A stretch of 64,000 nt of DNA. Source: Arthrobacter sp. StoSoilB20 (GTDB lineage Bacteria; Actinomycetota; Actinomycetes; Actinomycetales; Micrococcaceae). A program made the position numbers and the translations under genes. The notes beneath the pieces were generated by a model. It ran no database searches. It was not told the origin of the DNA and was given only the letters and a program-made list of their open reading frames with translations. The DNA is taken from NCBI RefSeq assembly GCF_019977295.1, contig NZ_AP024651.1:1984001-2048000 (forward strand). Direction: 5' to 3'. Below, in pieces: positions 17,286-27,760 of the stretch; position 1 is the first letter of the stretch, and each line of letters starts with the position of its first letter.

Positions 17286-17959
17286 TAAGACTCCTTGGCG
17301 GGTGCTTTGGCGAGGATCCGGCTGATCTCGGACGTTCTGTCCAGGCTCAGCATCGCGTGGACGGTGTCGCCTTCCTGGTAGGCCGTGCCCGTCGTGGGGA
17401 GGACGCCCTCGCCAAACCGGGTAATGAAGGCAATGCGTATTCCCGAGGCGGCTTCAATGGATGCGAGGCTGTGCCCGATCCACTCCTCATGAAGATCCAC
17501 CTCGGCTAAAACCAGCCGGCCCGAGGGCTCACGGTAATCCCCGGCCAGATGCTGTTCGGGAAGAATGCGGCGCAGGACCTGGTCGGCGCTCCAACGGACA
17601 GCTGCCACGGTGGGGATGCCCAGGCGCTGGTAGATCTCGGCACGTCCGGGATCGTAGATCCGCGCCACAACATGGGCAACATGAAAGGTCTCGCGCGCCA
17701 CCCGGGTGGCCAGGATGTTGGAGTTGTCGCCGCTGGAAACTGCGGCGAAGGCGTAGGCCTCTTCCACACCGGCCTGCTTGAGGGTGTCCCTGTCGAAACC
17801 GACGCCGGTGACCTTGCGGCCGGCAAAGGTATTACGCAACCGGCGGAAGGCCCGCTCGTCCTGGTCGATGATGGCGACCGAATGGCCGGCATCCTCCAAA
17901 GTGTGTGCCAGGGTTGCGCCAACACGGCCGCAACCCATGATCACGAAGTGTGCCACCAT
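17285..17959 (-). CDS. TrkA-type potassium uptake regulator (first gene of pair)
   Basis: The 224-residue paralogue of the downstream gene: Rossmann motif VIMGCGRVGATLA at the N-terminus, TrkA-C domain at about 140-220. The pair resembles the actinobacterial CeoB/CeoC arrangement. The ATG at 17959 is chosen because AAAGGAG lies 3-4 nt upstream; the frame opens to 18031. The pair faces a KimA-like transporter across a 112-bp divergent gap, suggesting shared control and a common role in potassium homeostasis. Confidence 0.85.
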   Translation of the reverse strand: MVAHFVIMGCGRVGATLAHTLEDAGHSVAIIDQDERAFRRLRNTFAGRKVTGVGFDRDTLKQAGVEEAYAFAAVSSGDNSNILATRVARETFHVAHVVARIYDPGRAEIYQRLGIPTVAAVRWSADQVLRRILPEQHLAGDYREPSGRLVLAEVDLHEEWIGHSLASIEAASGIRIAFITRFGEGVLPTTGTAYQEGDTVHAMLSLDRTSEISRILAKAPAKES

Positions 17960-18071
17960 GTCTCCTTTATCTGTGCTGTCCGTCCCGCTCGGTATGACTT
18001 TACCGGTGCGCAGTGGCTTGGCTGTGAACAACCGTCATGACATCGATGGGGATTCAGAGTAGCTTTGCGGA

Positions 18072-20045
18072 GTGCTGACAATTTTGAATGCCGCGAAGCG
18101 GGTGTTGGTGGGCAGGCCGGTCAGGAATGACCGCCTGTCCCACACCTTGTTGCCCAAACGCATCGCTTTGCCGATCTTCGCCTCGGATGCGCTGTCCTCG
18201 GTAGCCTATGCCCCTGATGAAATCCTGCTGACGCTGGCCCTCGCGGGCGTCAGTGCCGTAGCTTTCTCGCCGTTGGTCGGCCTCGCCGTCATGGTGGTTT
18301 TGCTCACAGTTGTGGCGTCCTACCGGCAAAACGTCCACGCCTACCCCTCCGGTGGCGGCGACTATGAGATCGCGAACGTCAACCTGGGCAAGTATGCCGG
18401 GCTCACCGTGGCCTCAGCCCTCCTGGTGGACTACGTGTTGACCGTTGCCGTGTCCATGTCTTCCGCTGCAGCGTATGTCACCACGGCTATTCCTTCCCTG
18501 CACGGGCAACAGGCCCTCATTGCCACTATCGGCGTCGTCATCCTTGCGTTGGTGAACCTTCGTGGCATCAAGGAAGCGGGCTCGGTTTTTGCTGTTCCCA
18601 CTTACATTTTCATGGCTTCGATCCTGGGCATGACCGCCGTGGGTATTTTCCAGTTTGCCACCGGGCAACTGGGGGAGGCACAGTCGGCAAACTTCACCAT
18701 CGTCCCGCAGTCCGGATTTGATGAGGGCCTGGTTGGACTGGCCGGCGCTTTCCTCCTGCTTCGGGCGTTCTCCTCCGGCGCTGCGGCACTGACCGGCGTC
18801 GAAGCCATCAGCAATGGCGTACCAAACTTCCAGAAGCCCAAGAGCAAAAACGCGGCAACAACGTTGCTGCTGCTCGGCGCAATCGCCGCGGCAATGTTGG
18901 CCGGCATCCTCTTCCTGGCCAATGCCACCAAAGTACACATCGTCCTTGACCCCGCCACGGAGTTCCTGGTGGACGGCAAGCCGCTTCCCGAGGGCTACAT
19001 CCAGAACCCGGCCATCAGCCAGATTGCCGACACCATCTTCGGTGCAGGGTCCATTCCGTTCTACATCGTGGTGGCGGCAACAGGTGTCATCCTGGTGTTC
19101 GCCTCGAATACTGCCTTCAACGGGTTCCCTGTCCTTGGCTCCATACTTGCCCAGGACGGCTACCTCCCGCGTCAACTCCGAACCCGCGGCGACAGGCTCG
19201 CGTTCAGCAACGGCGTCCTGGCCTTGGCCGCGGGTGCCCTGGTGCTGATCCTCGCTTTCAACGCCGATGTCACCAAGCTGATCCAGCTCTACATCGTGGG
19301 CGTCTTCATCTCCTTCACGGCCAGCCAGCTCGGGATGATCCGGCACTGGGGACGCGAATTGAAACTCGCCAGGGACAAGGCCGTCCGCCGGAGGATTATC
19401 AAGTCGCGCACCATCAACATGGTCGGTTTCGGCATGACGGCCCTGGTCCTGGTGATCGTCCTGATCACCAAGTTCGAGCAGGGCGCCTGGATCGCCTTGC
19501 TTGCCATGTTTGTCCTCTTCCTCATCATGTGGAGCATCCGCGCCCACTATGACAACGTGGCCAGGGAACTGGCGGTCGACGAGGACTCGTCACCGCGCGC
19601 CCTGCCTACCCGCGTCCATGCGGTTCTCCTCGTCTCGCACGTCCGCAAGCCCGTCCTCCGGGCGCTGGCATATGCCAGGGCATCCAGGCCCTCGCGCCTT
19701 GACGCAATTACCGTGGACATCAACACAGAAGAGACCCAGCACACCGTCCGGGACTGGGAGAAGCTGGAAATTCCGGTGCCCCTGACCGTGCTGGCCAGCC
19801 CTTACCGTGAAACCGTGACACCCATCATGGACTACATCAAGAACATGCGGCGTGACTCGCCCCGGGACCTGATCGTGGTCTACATCCCCGAATATGTGGT
19901 GGGCAAATGGTGGGAACAACTGGTCCACAACCAGACAGCACTCCGAATCAAGACGCGGCTCCACTTTGAACCTGGAGTCATGGTTGCCAGCGTTCCGTGG
20001 CAGCTGAAATCGTCCGAAGAAGCAAAGGCACTGCAGGATACCTAA
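18072..20045 (+). CDS. APC-superfamily transporter, KimA-like (probable potassium importer)
   Basis: The 657-residue protein has about 12 hydrophobic helices between residues 30 and 490, with the APC start LPIFASDALSSVAYAPDE, followed by a roughly 150-residue cytoplasmic domain (from about 510, HAVLLVSHVRKPVLRALAYA) like that of KimA/YdaO, a proton-coupled potassium importer controlled by c-di-AMP. The facing trkA pair supports a potassium role, but amino-acid transport cannot be excluded by eye. GTG start. Its TAA directly abuts the ATG of the methyltransferase gene. Confidence 0.75.
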   Translation: MLTILNAAKRVLVGRPVRNDRLSHTLLPKRIALPIFASDALSSVAYAPDEILLTLALAGVSAVAFSPLVGLAVMVVLLTVVASYRQNVHAYPSGGGDYEIANVNLGKYAGLTVASALLVDYVLTVAVSMSSAAAYVTTAIPSLHGQQALIATIGVVILALVNLRGIKEAGSVFAVPTYIFMASILGMTAVGIFQFATGQLGEAQSANFTIVPQSGFDEGLVGLAGAFLLLRAFSSGAAALTGVEAISNGVPNFQKPKSKNAATTLLLLGAIAAAMLAGILFLANATKVHIVLDPATEFLVDGKPLPEGYIQNPAISQIADTIFGAGSIPFYIVVAATGVILVFASNTAFNGFPVLGSILAQDGYLPRQLRTRGDRLAFSNGVLALAAGALVLILAFNADVTKLIQLYIVGVFISFTASQLGMIRHWGRELKLARDKAVRRRIIKSRTINMVGFGMTALVLVIVLITKFEQGAWIALLAMFVLFLIMWSIRAHYDNVARELAVDEDSSPRALPTRVHAVLLVSHVRKPVLRALAYARASRPSRLDAITVDINTEETQHTVRDWEKLEIPVPLTVLASPYRETVTPIMDYIKNMRRDSPRDLIVVYIPEYVVGKWWEQLVHNQTALRIKTRLHFEPGVMVASVPWQLKSSEEAKALQDT

Positions 20046-21419
20046 ATGACCTCCCACACCACTTCCCACCCCACCGCACAGGCCGCCGGCGAACATCCAG
20101 GCGCGGCAGGTACCGAACTCGTCGTGGACATCGGACCGATCGCCCACGGTGGCCACTTTGTCGCACGGCACGAAGGGCGCGTCATCTTCGTCCGGCATGC
20201 CATCCCGGGGGAGAAGGTCCGCATCCGGTTGACCGACTCCGGTGACTCGTCGCGCTTCTGGCGGGCCGACGTCGTCGAAGTCCTTGAAGCATCGCCCCAC
20301 CGCGTTCCGCATTTCTGGAAACCGGCGGACTCCTTGGCCTCGTGGAAACGGGGTGGGCCTCCGGTGGGCGGCGCTGAGCTCGGACATATCTCGCTGGAGC
20401 ACCAACGTGAACTGAAGTCCGGGGTGCTGGCCGAGCAACTCCAGAGGCTTGCCGGCCTCGACCTCGCCACCGAGGTTGAAGCGGTCGGGGACCAGCACGA
20501 CGACGGCCTCGGCTGGCGCACGCGCGCCAGCTTCGCCGTGACTTCCAAGGGACGGTTGGGCATGCACGCGCATCGCTCCGATCTGGTGCTTCCCATTAAG
20601 GAAATGCCACTGGCACTGCCCGGAGTCAATGAACTGAAGCTGTGGGACCTGGACCTCACCGGGATCGCCCGCGTCGAGGTTGCCGTGCCGGCCAACGGTT
20701 CACGGCCGCTGATTCTGTTGGCCCCGGAAGAAGGGACGAGCCCCAAGAGGGTGCACAGCATCGTGTCCCAATTGCCGCATGAGGTGTCAGTAGCCAGCTT
20801 CGACCCGGGAAAGGGCGAGGTCCTGCAGTTGCGGGGGAGGACCTGGGTGCAGGAGTCCGCCGCCGGCCACGAATACAGGGTCACTGGCGAGGGGTTCTGG
20901 CAGATCCATAAGGACGCGCCCGGAACCTTGGTGGGTGCTGTGACGGATTATCTTTCACGGGGCGGGTACTTGCAGCCCGGTGCCGCCGTTGCCGATCTCT
21001 ATGCCGGCGCAGGGCTGTTCACGGCCCCCTTGGCCGACGCCGTAGGTGTCACGGGATCGGTGCTTTCGGTGGAGGGCGCCCCCGGGACCAGCCGTGATGC
21101 CCGCAAGAACCTGCACGGGCAACCACAGGTGGAAATAGTCCAGGGGCGGGTGGAACGTGTGCTGCACCAGAGTGCGCGAAGCTTTGATTCGCTGGTGCTG
21201 GACCCGCCACGCGCCGGGGCCGGAAAGGCTGTGGTCAAGCAATTGATGGCCACCGGACCCCGCGCAATTGCCTATGTGTCCTGCGATCCGGCGTCCTTTG
21301 CGCGTGATCTGGGTTACTTCCATCAGGGTGGTTGGCGCCTGGAGTCGCTGCGCGCGTTCGATCTCTACCCCCACACGCATCACCTCGAAACAGTGGGCCT
21401 GATCGTCCCCGCCCACTGA
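20046..21419 (+). CDS. TRAM-domain class I SAM-dependent RNA (uracil-5-) methyltransferase
   Basis: The 457-residue protein has an N-terminal TRAM RNA-binding domain (about 24-85) and a Rossmann methyltransferase domain with SAM motif DLYAGAGLFT, LDPPRAGAGK and the catalytic-cysteine motif YVSCDPASFARD of the RlmC/RlmD/TrmA family. It should methylate C5 of a uridine in rRNA or tRNA. The four-cysteine iron-sulfur cluster of RlmD is not apparent. It starts on the base after the transporter stop, so it is translationally coupled to a gene of unrelated function. Confidence 0.88.
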   Translation: MTSHTTSHPTAQAAGEHPGAAGTELVVDIGPIAHGGHFVARHEGRVIFVRHAIPGEKVRIRLTDSGDSSRFWRADVVEVLEASPHRVPHFWKPADSLASWKRGGPPVGGAELGHISLEHQRELKSGVLAEQLQRLAGLDLATEVEAVGDQHDDGLGWRTRASFAVTSKGRLGMHAHRSDLVLPIKEMPLALPGVNELKLWDLDLTGIARVEVAVPANGSRPLILLAPEEGTSPKRVHSIVSQLPHEVSVASFDPGKGEVLQLRGRTWVQESAAGHEYRVTGEGFWQIHKDAPGTLVGAVTDYLSRGGYLQPGAAVADLYAGAGLFTAPLADAVGVTGSVLSVEGAPGTSRDARKNLHGQPQVEIVQGRVERVLHQSARSFDSLVLDPPRAGAGKAVVKQLMATGPRAIAYVSCDPASFARDLGYFHQGGWRLESLRAFDLYPHTHHLETVGLIVPAH

Positions 21420-21433
21420 CCCCCTGGCGCGTA

Positions 21434-21456
21434 CGCCCGCCGGAGTCCGGCGGGCG
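21434..21456 (+). terminator. GC-rich hairpin after the methyltransferase gene
   Basis: Perfect 10-bp stem CGCCCGCCGG / CCGGCGGGCG with a 3-nt loop, 14 bp after the stop. There is no real T-run, so termination would be weak or Rho-assisted. Confidence 0.5.
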
Positions 21457-21579
21457 GCGCGGGTTTGGGGTCAGGCGTGCCACTCTTGGGACGGATGCCA
21501 CTACGATGGGCGTAGTAGTCCCGCTCCGGGGGAATCAACACCGCGGCCCGGGGTGACCAAGAGAGATGCCGCCCGGCTA

Positions 21580-21597
21580 AGTAAGGTGCGCCTAACT
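21580..21597. promoter_or_regulatory. 18-bp near-palindrome upstream of acnA
   Basis: AGTAAGGTGCGCCTAACT is palindromic at 15 of 18 positions and lies 54 bp before the acnA ATG. Aconitase genes in actinobacteria are under iron- and TetR-type control; this site could be such an operator, but it fits neither the DtxR/IdeR consensus nor the published AcnR motif well. Confidence 0.4.
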
Positions 21598-21651
21598 GGC
21601 TAGCGGCCAACCACGCGACAAAGATGAAACTGTTGCGAGAGGAGTCCTGCC

Positions 21652-24459
21652 ATGAGCACTGTGGACAGCTTCGGTTCCAAAGGCGTACTGAATGTAGCCG
21701 GCACCGATTATGAAATTTTCCGGTTGAACTCCGTAGAGGGCGCAGACAGCCTTCCGTTCAGCCTTAAGGTATTGCTTGAAAACCTCCTGCGGACTGAGGA
21801 TGGCGCCAATATTACGGCGGACCATGTCCGCGCCCTGGCCGGTTGGGATCCCAATGCGGAGCCCGACACGGAAATCCAGTTCACCCCCGCCCGCGTCATC
21901 ATGCAGGACTTCACCGGCGTTCCCTGCGTTGTTGACCTCGCCACCATGCGCGAAGCAGTCAAGGAACTCGGCGGCGATCCCAAGCGCGTCAACCCCTTGG
22001 CACCTGCAGAAATGGTCATCGACCACTCCGTCCAGATCGACGCCTTCGGTAACTCCGGCGCCCTGGAGCGCAACATGGAGATCGAGTACCAGCGCAACGG
22101 CGAGCGTTACCAGTTCCTTCGCTGGGGCCAGACCGCATTCGACGACTTCAAGGTAGTTCCCCCGGGAACCGGCATTGTCCACCAGGTCAACATCGAATAC
22201 CTGGCACGCACCGTCATGACCCGCGAAGTGGACGGCGTTCTGCGCGCTTACCCCGACACCTGCGTCGGCACTGACTCACACACCACCATGGTCAACGGCC
22301 TGGGCATCCTGGGTTGGGGCGTTGGCGGCATCGAAGCCGAGGCCGCAATGCTCGGCCAGCCTGTCTCCATGCTGATTCCCCGTGTTGTGGGCTTCAAGCT
22401 CAAGGGCAGCATCCCGGCCGGTGCTACCGCCACCGACGTGGTCCTGACCATCACCGAAATGCTGCGCAAGCACGGCGTTGTTGGCAAGTTCGTTGAGTTC
22501 TACGGCGAAGGCGTCGCCGCTGTGCCGCTGGCCAACCGCGCCACCATCGGCAACATGAGCCCGGAATTCGGTTCCACCGCTGCCATGTTCCCGATCGATG
22601 ACGTCACACTGGACTACCTGCGCCTGACGGGCCGTTCCGAGGCGAACGTCGCCCTCGTGGAGGCCTACAGCAAGGAACAGGGCCTCTGGCACAACCCCTC
22701 CCGCGAACTTCGTTTCTCCGAGTTCCTTGAGCTGGACCTGTCCACCGTTGTTCCTTCCATCTCCGGTCCCAAGCGTCCCCAAGACCGCATTGAACTCACC
22801 GATGCCAAGGAACAGTTCCGCAAGGACATCCACAACTACGTCGCCATCGAAGACGGCAGCGTGGACGAGGCACTGGACGAATCGTTCCCGGCTTCGGACG
22901 CACCGTCGTTCACCCATGCTGACTCGCACACCACGGAGACGGACCGCGTCTACTCCGCCGCCAACGGTGCGCACGGCCGCCCGTCCTCGCCTGTCAAGGT
23001 CACCACGGCCGACGGCCGCGAGTTCGAGCTGGACCACGGCGCAGTATCGATCGCCTCGATCACGTCCTGCACCAACACGTCCAACCCTTCCGTCATGCTC
23101 GCTGCTGCCCTCCTGGCACGCAACGCAGTTGACAAGGGCCTGACGTCCAAGCCGTGGGTCAAGACCTCCGTCGCCCCCGGTTCCAAGGTGGTCACCGACT
23201 ACTACGAGAAGTCGGGCCTCACCCCGTACCTTGAGAAGCTTGGCTTCTACATTGTTGGTTACGGCTGCGCCACCTGCATCGGTAACTCCGGCCCGCTTGA
23301 GCCGGAAATCTCCGAGGCAATCCAGGCCAACGACCTCTCCGTTACGGCAGTCCTCTCCGGTAACCGCAACTTCGAAGGCCGCATCAACCCGGACGTGAAG
23401 ATGAACTACCTGGCTTCGCCGCCGTTGGTCATCGCCTACGCACTGGCCGGCTCCATGGACTTTGACTTCGACGCCGATGCCCTGGGCACCGACTCCGAAG
23501 GCAACGAGGTCTTCCTGAAGGACATCTGGCCGAACCCCACCGAGGTGCAGGAAGTCATTGACTCCTCCATCGATGAGGCAATGTTCGCCAAGGGTTACGA
23601 GGGCGTTTTCGACGGCGACGACCGGTGGAAGGCACTGGACACCCCGGCCGGTGACACGTTCGCCTGGGCCGAGGATTCCACGTACGTGCGGAAGCCCCCG
23701 TACTTCGAGGGCATGAAGGCACAGCCGGATCCCGTCAAGGACATTGCCGGTGCCCGCGTGCTCCTCAAGCTTGGCGATTCGGTCACCACCGACCACATCT
23801 CCCCGGCCGGCTCGTTCAAGTCGGACACCCCGGCGGGCCAGTACCTCCTGGCCAACGGCGTGGAGCGCAAGGACTTCAACTCCTACGGTTCGCGCCGTGG
23901 CAACCACGAAGTGATGATCCGCGGTACGTTCGCGAACATCCGTATCAAGAACCAGCTCCTGGATGGCGTTGAGGGTGGCTTCACCCGCGACTTCAGCCAG
24001 GAAGGTGCACCGCAGGCTTACGTCTACGATGCCGCCCAGAACTACCAGGCTGCGGGAACGCCGCTGGTGGTCCTGGCAGGTAAGGAATACGGTTCGGGTT
24101 CATCCCGTGACTGGGCAGCCAAGGGCACTGCGCTCCTCGGGGTCAAGGCCGTTGTTGCTGAGAGCTACGAGCGCATCCACCGCTCCAACCTGATCGGCAT
24201 GGGTGTGCTCCCGCTGCAGTACCCGGCCGGCGAGTCCGCTGCAACACTGGGCCTGACCGGTACGGAAACCTTTGCTGTTGAGGGCGTGACGGAGCTGAAC
24301 AACGGCACCACGCCCAAGACGCTCAAGGTGACGGCAACGGCTGAGGACGGCACGTCCAAGTCCTTCGACGCTGTCCTGCGTATCGATACCCCGGGCGAAG
24401 CGGACTACTACCGCAACGGTGGCATCCTGCAGTACGTTCTGCGCCAGATCTCCGCGTAG
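21652..24459 (+). CDS. acnA: Aconitate hydratase A
   Basis: Interconverts citrate and isocitrate in the TCA cycle with a [4Fe-4S] cluster. The 935-residue protein is of usual AcnA length. Cluster ligands are Cys473 ([11 protein letters not shown]) and Cys539/Cys542 ([10 protein letters not shown]). The C-terminal swivel domain has [15 protein letters not shown] and [16 protein letters not shown] with GAGAGGAG upstream. Apo-aconitase can bind RNA and act as an iron sensor; nothing here shows that directly. Monocistronic between two hairpins. Confidence 0.97.
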   Translation: MSTVDSFGSKGVLNVAGTDYEIFRLNSVEGADSLPFSLKVLLENLLRTEDGANITADHVRALAGWDPNAEPDTEIQFTPARVIMQDFTGVPCVVDLATMREAVKELGGDPKRVNPLAPAEMVIDHSVQIDAFGNSGALERNMEIEYQRNGERYQFLRWGQTAFDDFKVVPPGTGIVHQVNIEYLARTVMTREVDGVLRAYPDTCVGTDSHTTMVNGLGILGWGVGGIEAEAAMLGQPVSMLIPRVVGFKLKGSIPAGATATDVVLTITEMLRKHGVVGKFVEFYGEGVAAVPLANRATIGNMSPEFGSTAAMFPIDDVTLDYLRLTGRSEANVALVEAYSKEQGLWHNPSRELRFSEFLELDLSTVVPSISGPKRPQDRIELTDAKEQFRKDIHNYVAIEDGSVDEALDESFPASDAPSFTHADSHTTETDRVYSAANGAHGRPSSPVKVTTADGREFELDHGAVSIASITSCTNTSNPSVMLAAALLARNAVDKGLTSKPWVKTSVAPGSKVVTDYYEKSGLTPYLEKLGFYIVGYGCATCIGNSGPLEPEISEAIQANDLSVTAVLSGNRNFEGRINPDVKMNYLASPPLVIAYALAGSMDFDFDADALGTDSEGNEVFLKDIWPNPTEVQEVIDSSIDEAMFAKGYEGVFDGDDRWKALDTPAGDTFAWAEDSTYVRKPPYFEGMKAQPDPVKDIAGARVLLKLGDSVTTDHISPAGSFKSDTPAGQYLLANGVERKDFNSYGSRRGNHEVMIRGTFANIRIKNQLLDGVEGGFTRDFSQEGAPQAYVYDAAQNYQAAGTPLVVLAGKEYGSGSSRDWAAKGTALLGVKAVVAESYERIHRSNLIGMGVLPLQYPAGESAATLGLTGTETFAVEGVTELNNGTTPKTLKVTATAEDGTSKSFDAVLRIDTPGEADYYRNGGILQYVLRQISA

Positions 24460-24494
24460 CGAACCAGCTGGTTTCAGCTGATTCCGAGGCATGC

Positions 24495-24526
24495 AGCCCC
24501 GGCCGGTCGAATGACCAGCCGGGGCT
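24495..24526 (+). terminator. Terminator after acnA
   Basis: AGCCCCGGC / GCCGGGGCT 9-bp stem enclosing a smaller GGTC/GACC stem, 36 bp after the stop. The T-run is poor (CTGTTG). Confidence 0.6.
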
Positions 24527-24636
24527 GTTGCCGTCCGGGGCCAGCACAGCCCCCCCAGTGCTCAGGCGTGGGAAACGCGGGGGTCCCGCGTACGCGCTAA
24601 AGTTAACAAGCACGTCATTCACCCTAAGGAGGGCCG

Positions 24637-26610
24637 TTGGGACTTTTGGAAACCGTCAAGGATCCACAGGACCTGGCCAAACTGTCCGGCACCGAGCTGG
24701 AACAACTGGCTGGCGAAATCAGGGAATTCCTGATCACCAACGTAGCCGCGACAGGCGGACACCTGGGCCCGAACCTGGGTGTTGTTGAACTTACCTTGGC
24801 TGTCCATCGGATCTTCGAGTCCCCGCGCGACAGCATCGTCTTCGACACCGGACACCAGTCCTATGTGCACAAGCTGCTCACCGGCCGCCAGGATTTCAGC
24901 ACCCTCCGCCAGCAGGGCGGGCTCTCCGGCTATCCAGAGCGCGCCGAATCAGAGCATGACATTGTGGAGAGCTCCCACGCCTCATCCTCCCTGTCCTGGG
25001 CCGACGGCATTTCGCGTGCCCGCCAGCTGACCGGCGAAGGTGACCGGTTCGTCGTCGCCGTTGTTGGTGATGGCGCGCTCACAGGTGGCATGACCTGGGA
25101 AGCCATCAACAACATTGCCGCCGACAAGCGTCGCCGTGTTGTCATTGTGGTCAATGACAACGGGCGCTCCTACGCACCTACTGTCGGCGGCTTTGCCGAT
25201 TACCTCGCTTCACTGCGCCCCACCATTGACTCCTTGCGCACCACTCCGGCCTATGAGCGGATGCTGGACTGGTGGAAGAAAAAGCTCCAGGACGGCGGAC
25301 CTGCCGGGCAATTCACCTACAAGAGCCTGCACGCCATGAAGAAGGGCATCAAGGACTGGTGGGCGCCCCAGGGCATGTTCGAGGACCTGGGGATGAAGTA
25401 CATCGGTCCAGTGGATGGCCATAGCCTCCAGGCCATGGAGAACGCGCTGAGCACCGCCAAAGCGTACGGCGGTCCGGTGATCGTGCACGCGATGACCGAG
25501 AAGGGCCACGGCTACGCCCCGGCCCTGGCCAACGAGGCCGACCAGTTCCATGCCGTGGGAATCATCGATCCCGAAACGGGTGAGTCCACTGAGATGCCAG
25601 GTGCAAGGTCCTGGACCTCGGTATTCGCAGAAGAGATCGCGGACATAGCCGACGAGCGCCAGGACATTGTGGGGATCACGGGGGCCATGCTCATCCCCGT
25701 GGGGCTGCACAAGTTCGCCGAGCGCCACCCCGAGCGGGTCATTGATGTCGGTATCGCAGAGCAGCATGCGCTCACGTCAGCTGCAGGCATGGCCTTCGGC
25801 GGACTGCATCCGGTAGTGGCCGTGTATGCCACTTTCCTCAACCGGGCCTTTGACCAGCTCCTGATGGACGTCGCCCTGCACAAGGCCGGCGTCACGATTG
25901 TCCTGGACAGGGCCGGCGTCACCGGCCCGGACGGCCCCAGCCACCACGGTATGTGGGACATGGCCATGGTCCAGATCGTCCCGGGTCTTCACCTGGCCGC
26001 CCCCCGCGACGCCACGAGGCTCCGGGAAGAACTGCGGGAGGCCGTTGCAATTGACGACGCCCCCACGGTGGTGCGTTTCTCCAAGGGCAGTGTCGGGTCA
26101 GAGGTCGAAGCGATCGAGCGGCTCCACGACGGCGTCGACATCCTTGCCCGTCGTCCCGAGGGGTCCACCGAAAACGATGTCCTGATTGTCAGCGTCGGTG
26201 CAATGTCCGAACTCGCCCTGGATGTAGCAGGCAGGCTGGGGGCCCAAGGCATCAGTTCCACGGTGGTGGACCCCCGCTGGCTCCTTCCCGTGCGGAAATC
26301 GATCATTGCCCTGGCTGCCCGGCATCGCCTGGTCATTTGCATCGAGGACGGTGTGCGGGCCGGCGGCGTCGGTTCCCGCATCCGGCAGGAAATGCGCGCC
26401 GCGGGGGTGGACACGGCCCTCAACGAAGTCGGTTTGCCGGTGGAGTTCCTTGTGCACGGCTCGCGGAGCCAGGTCCTGGAGCGCGTTGGGCTGACGGCCC
26501 AGAAGATCACGCACGACGTCGTAGCGCAGGTTTTGGGGACAAAGGTCCCCTTTGCCAGGCCCCTTCCAGGTCAGGAACATCCCACCACCGGCAGTCTGCC
26601 CACGTTGTGA
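24637..26610 (+). CDS. dxs: 1-deoxy-D-xylulose-5-phosphate synthase
   Basis: Condenses pyruvate and glyceraldehyde-3-phosphate, the first step of the MEP isoprenoid pathway, using thiamine diphosphate. The 657-residue protein shows [20 protein letters not shown] substrate residues, the ThDP motif GDGALTGG to NDNGRSY, the catalytic-region [18 protein letters not shown] and the C-terminal transketolase domain. TTG start at 24637 with AAGGAGGG just upstream. Its TGA overlaps the ATG of the DUF402 gene, so it heads a translationally coupled group of three. Confidence 0.96.
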   Translation: MGLLETVKDPQDLAKLSGTELEQLAGEIREFLITNVAATGGHLGPNLGVVELTLAVHRIFESPRDSIVFDTGHQSYVHKLLTGRQDFSTLRQQGGLSGYPERAESEHDIVESSHASSSLSWADGISRARQLTGEGDRFVVAVVGDGALTGGMTWEAINNIAADKRRRVVIVVNDNGRSYAPTVGGFADYLASLRPTIDSLRTTPAYERMLDWWKKKLQDGGPAGQFTYKSLHAMKKGIKDWWAPQGMFEDLGMKYIGPVDGHSLQAMENALSTAKAYGGPVIVHAMTEKGHGYAPALANEADQFHAVGIIDPETGESTEMPGARSWTSVFAEEIADIADERQDIVGITGAMLIPVGLHKFAERHPERVIDVGIAEQHALTSAAGMAFGGLHPVVAVYATFLNRAFDQLLMDVALHKAGVTIVLDRAGVTGPDGPSHHGMWDMAMVQIVPGLHLAAPRDATRLREELREAVAIDDAPTVVRFSKGSVGSEVEAIERLHDGVDILARRPEGSTENDVLIVSVGAMSELALDVAGRLGAQGISSTVVDPRWLLPVRKSIIALAARHRLVICIEDGVRAGGVGSRIRQEMRAAGVDTALNEVGLPVEFLVHGSRSQVLERVGLTAQKITHDVVAQVLGTKVPFARPLPGQEHPTTGSLPTL

Positions 26611-27173
26611 TGGACGAACGCGGGCCGGGCTCACTGCAGCCCGGCGACCTCGTTGTGTCGAGGAACAGGAAATTCAACGGTAAAGCCCACTGGGTGGTGC
26701 CGGGCAGGTACCTTGGCGAGGACATCCACGGCTGGTGGGTTTTCCAGGGCGCGGGGGAGTTCTGTTCCCGTCCCGGGGCGGCCTTCTACACGGCCTCGGA
26801 CGCTGTCCTGCTGGTTCCGCGGAGTGGTGAGTTCGTAGCCACGTTCTACGACGACACCTACCCCGGGGACTTCCGGATCTATGTTGATCTGGCCACGTCC
26901 CACAGTTGGAACACCATCAAGCCCGGTGTAACGGAGTTCCATGTGATCGACATGGATCTGGACGTGATCCGTTCCACCCGCCACGGCGTGTTTGTTGACG
27001 ATGAAGACGAGTTTGAGCAGCACCGGGTGGCCATGGGCTATCCGGACGAAACAGTGGCCGCTATGCGCGCGGAATGCGCAGCCCTCTTGGAGGCTGTAGC
27101 GGCCATGAAAGCACCCTTCGATGTCTCTGGTGCCAGTACCAGCGCCGAATGGTTCAGGAAAGGACGGGCATGA
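26610..27173 (+). CDS. DUF402 domain protein (possible nucleoside phosphatase)
   Basis: The 187-residue protein matches the DUF402/FomD-like beta-barrel family: a closing core with FYDDTYPGDFRIYVDLATSH and DMDLDVIR, in which the aspartates are the likely divalent-metal ligands. Characterised relatives hydrolyse nucleoside di- or triphosphates or nucleotidyl-phosphonates. ATG 26610 overlaps the dxs stop (TGATG); the frame opens further upstream inside dxs but is not used. Its end overlaps the next gene by ATGA. Confidence 0.75.
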   Translation: MDERGPGSLQPGDLVVSRNRKFNGKAHWVVPGRYLGEDIHGWWVFQGAGEFCSRPGAAFYTASDAVLLVPRSGEFVATFYDDTYPGDFRIYVDLATSHSWNTIKPGVTEFHVIDMDLDVIRSTRHGVFVDDEDEFEQHRVAMGYPDETVAAMRAECAALLEAVAAMKAPFDVSGASTSAEWFRKGRA

Positions 27174-27730
27174 GCGGGATTATTCGTACATACAAGCGGG
27201 ATGACGAGGGAGTTCTCCACTTCCGCGAAGCCTGGTACGACGACGAGGACCAGCAGTTCGTGATCAATCACGGCGTAGTGGGACACCAGAGTAAAACCGA
27301 TGAAACCGGCGTTGAGGATGAGTCGTCGGTTGAGGGGTTGATGGCGGCCTTTGCCGCGCAGTGCGAGGAAGACGGATATGCGGAGATTCCCGAGTCCGAG
27401 CAGTTCTGGGTCGTTGCCCAAATTGCGCTCAAGACCAAGGACGGCACTGAACGGGACCGCCATCTTGAACGCAAAGCCAAGGCAGCCCTGACCGGGGAAC
27501 TGGCATGGCGTGGATTGGGCGTGGTGGACCGTTCCGACATAGGAAATGGCCACCTGAACATTTTTTGCCTCTGCCCGGACGTCAACAAGGCTGTGAACGC
27601 GATCAAGATCTGCGTTCGCGGTGAGGATCTGGACTTCACCAAGCTCACCATCGCCTCGGCGCCCTACAACGAGCCCGACGCCTTCAAGGTGAAGCACTCG
27701 CCCAAGCAGGGGATGGGCTTTACTCTCTAA
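27170..27730 (+). CDS. Conserved hypothetical protein
   Basis: A 186-residue acidic soluble protein that I do not recognise. It starts at ATG 27170, overlapping the DUF402 stop by ATGA, so it is the third gene of the dxs unit. Visible features are YDDEDQQFVINHGVVGH near the start, a central charged helix (TERDRHLERKAKAAL) and a FCLCPDVNKAV motif. No signal peptide or membrane segment. No function is proposed. Confidence 0.75.
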   Translation: MSGIIRTYKRDDEGVLHFREAWYDDEDQQFVINHGVVGHQSKTDETGVEDESSVEGLMAAFAAQCEEDGYAEIPESEQFWVVAQIALKTKDGTERDRHLERKAKAALTGELAWRGLGVVDRSDIGNGHLNIFCLCPDVNKAVNAIKICVRGEDLDFTKLTIASAPYNEPDAFKVKHSPKQGMGFTL

Positions 27731-27760
27731 GTAGCACCCAACGCACCAGAAGGGACTTCC

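Noticed and set aside
17960..18071. Possible ydaO-type c-di-AMP riboswitch before the KimA-like gene
   Set aside because: The gap is only 112 bp, shorter than the known riboswitch, and shows none of its paired elements.
22276..23907. 543-codon minus-strand frame opposite acnA
   Set aside because: The aconitase motifs fix the coding strand; this frame is a GC-driven shadow with no recognisable domain.
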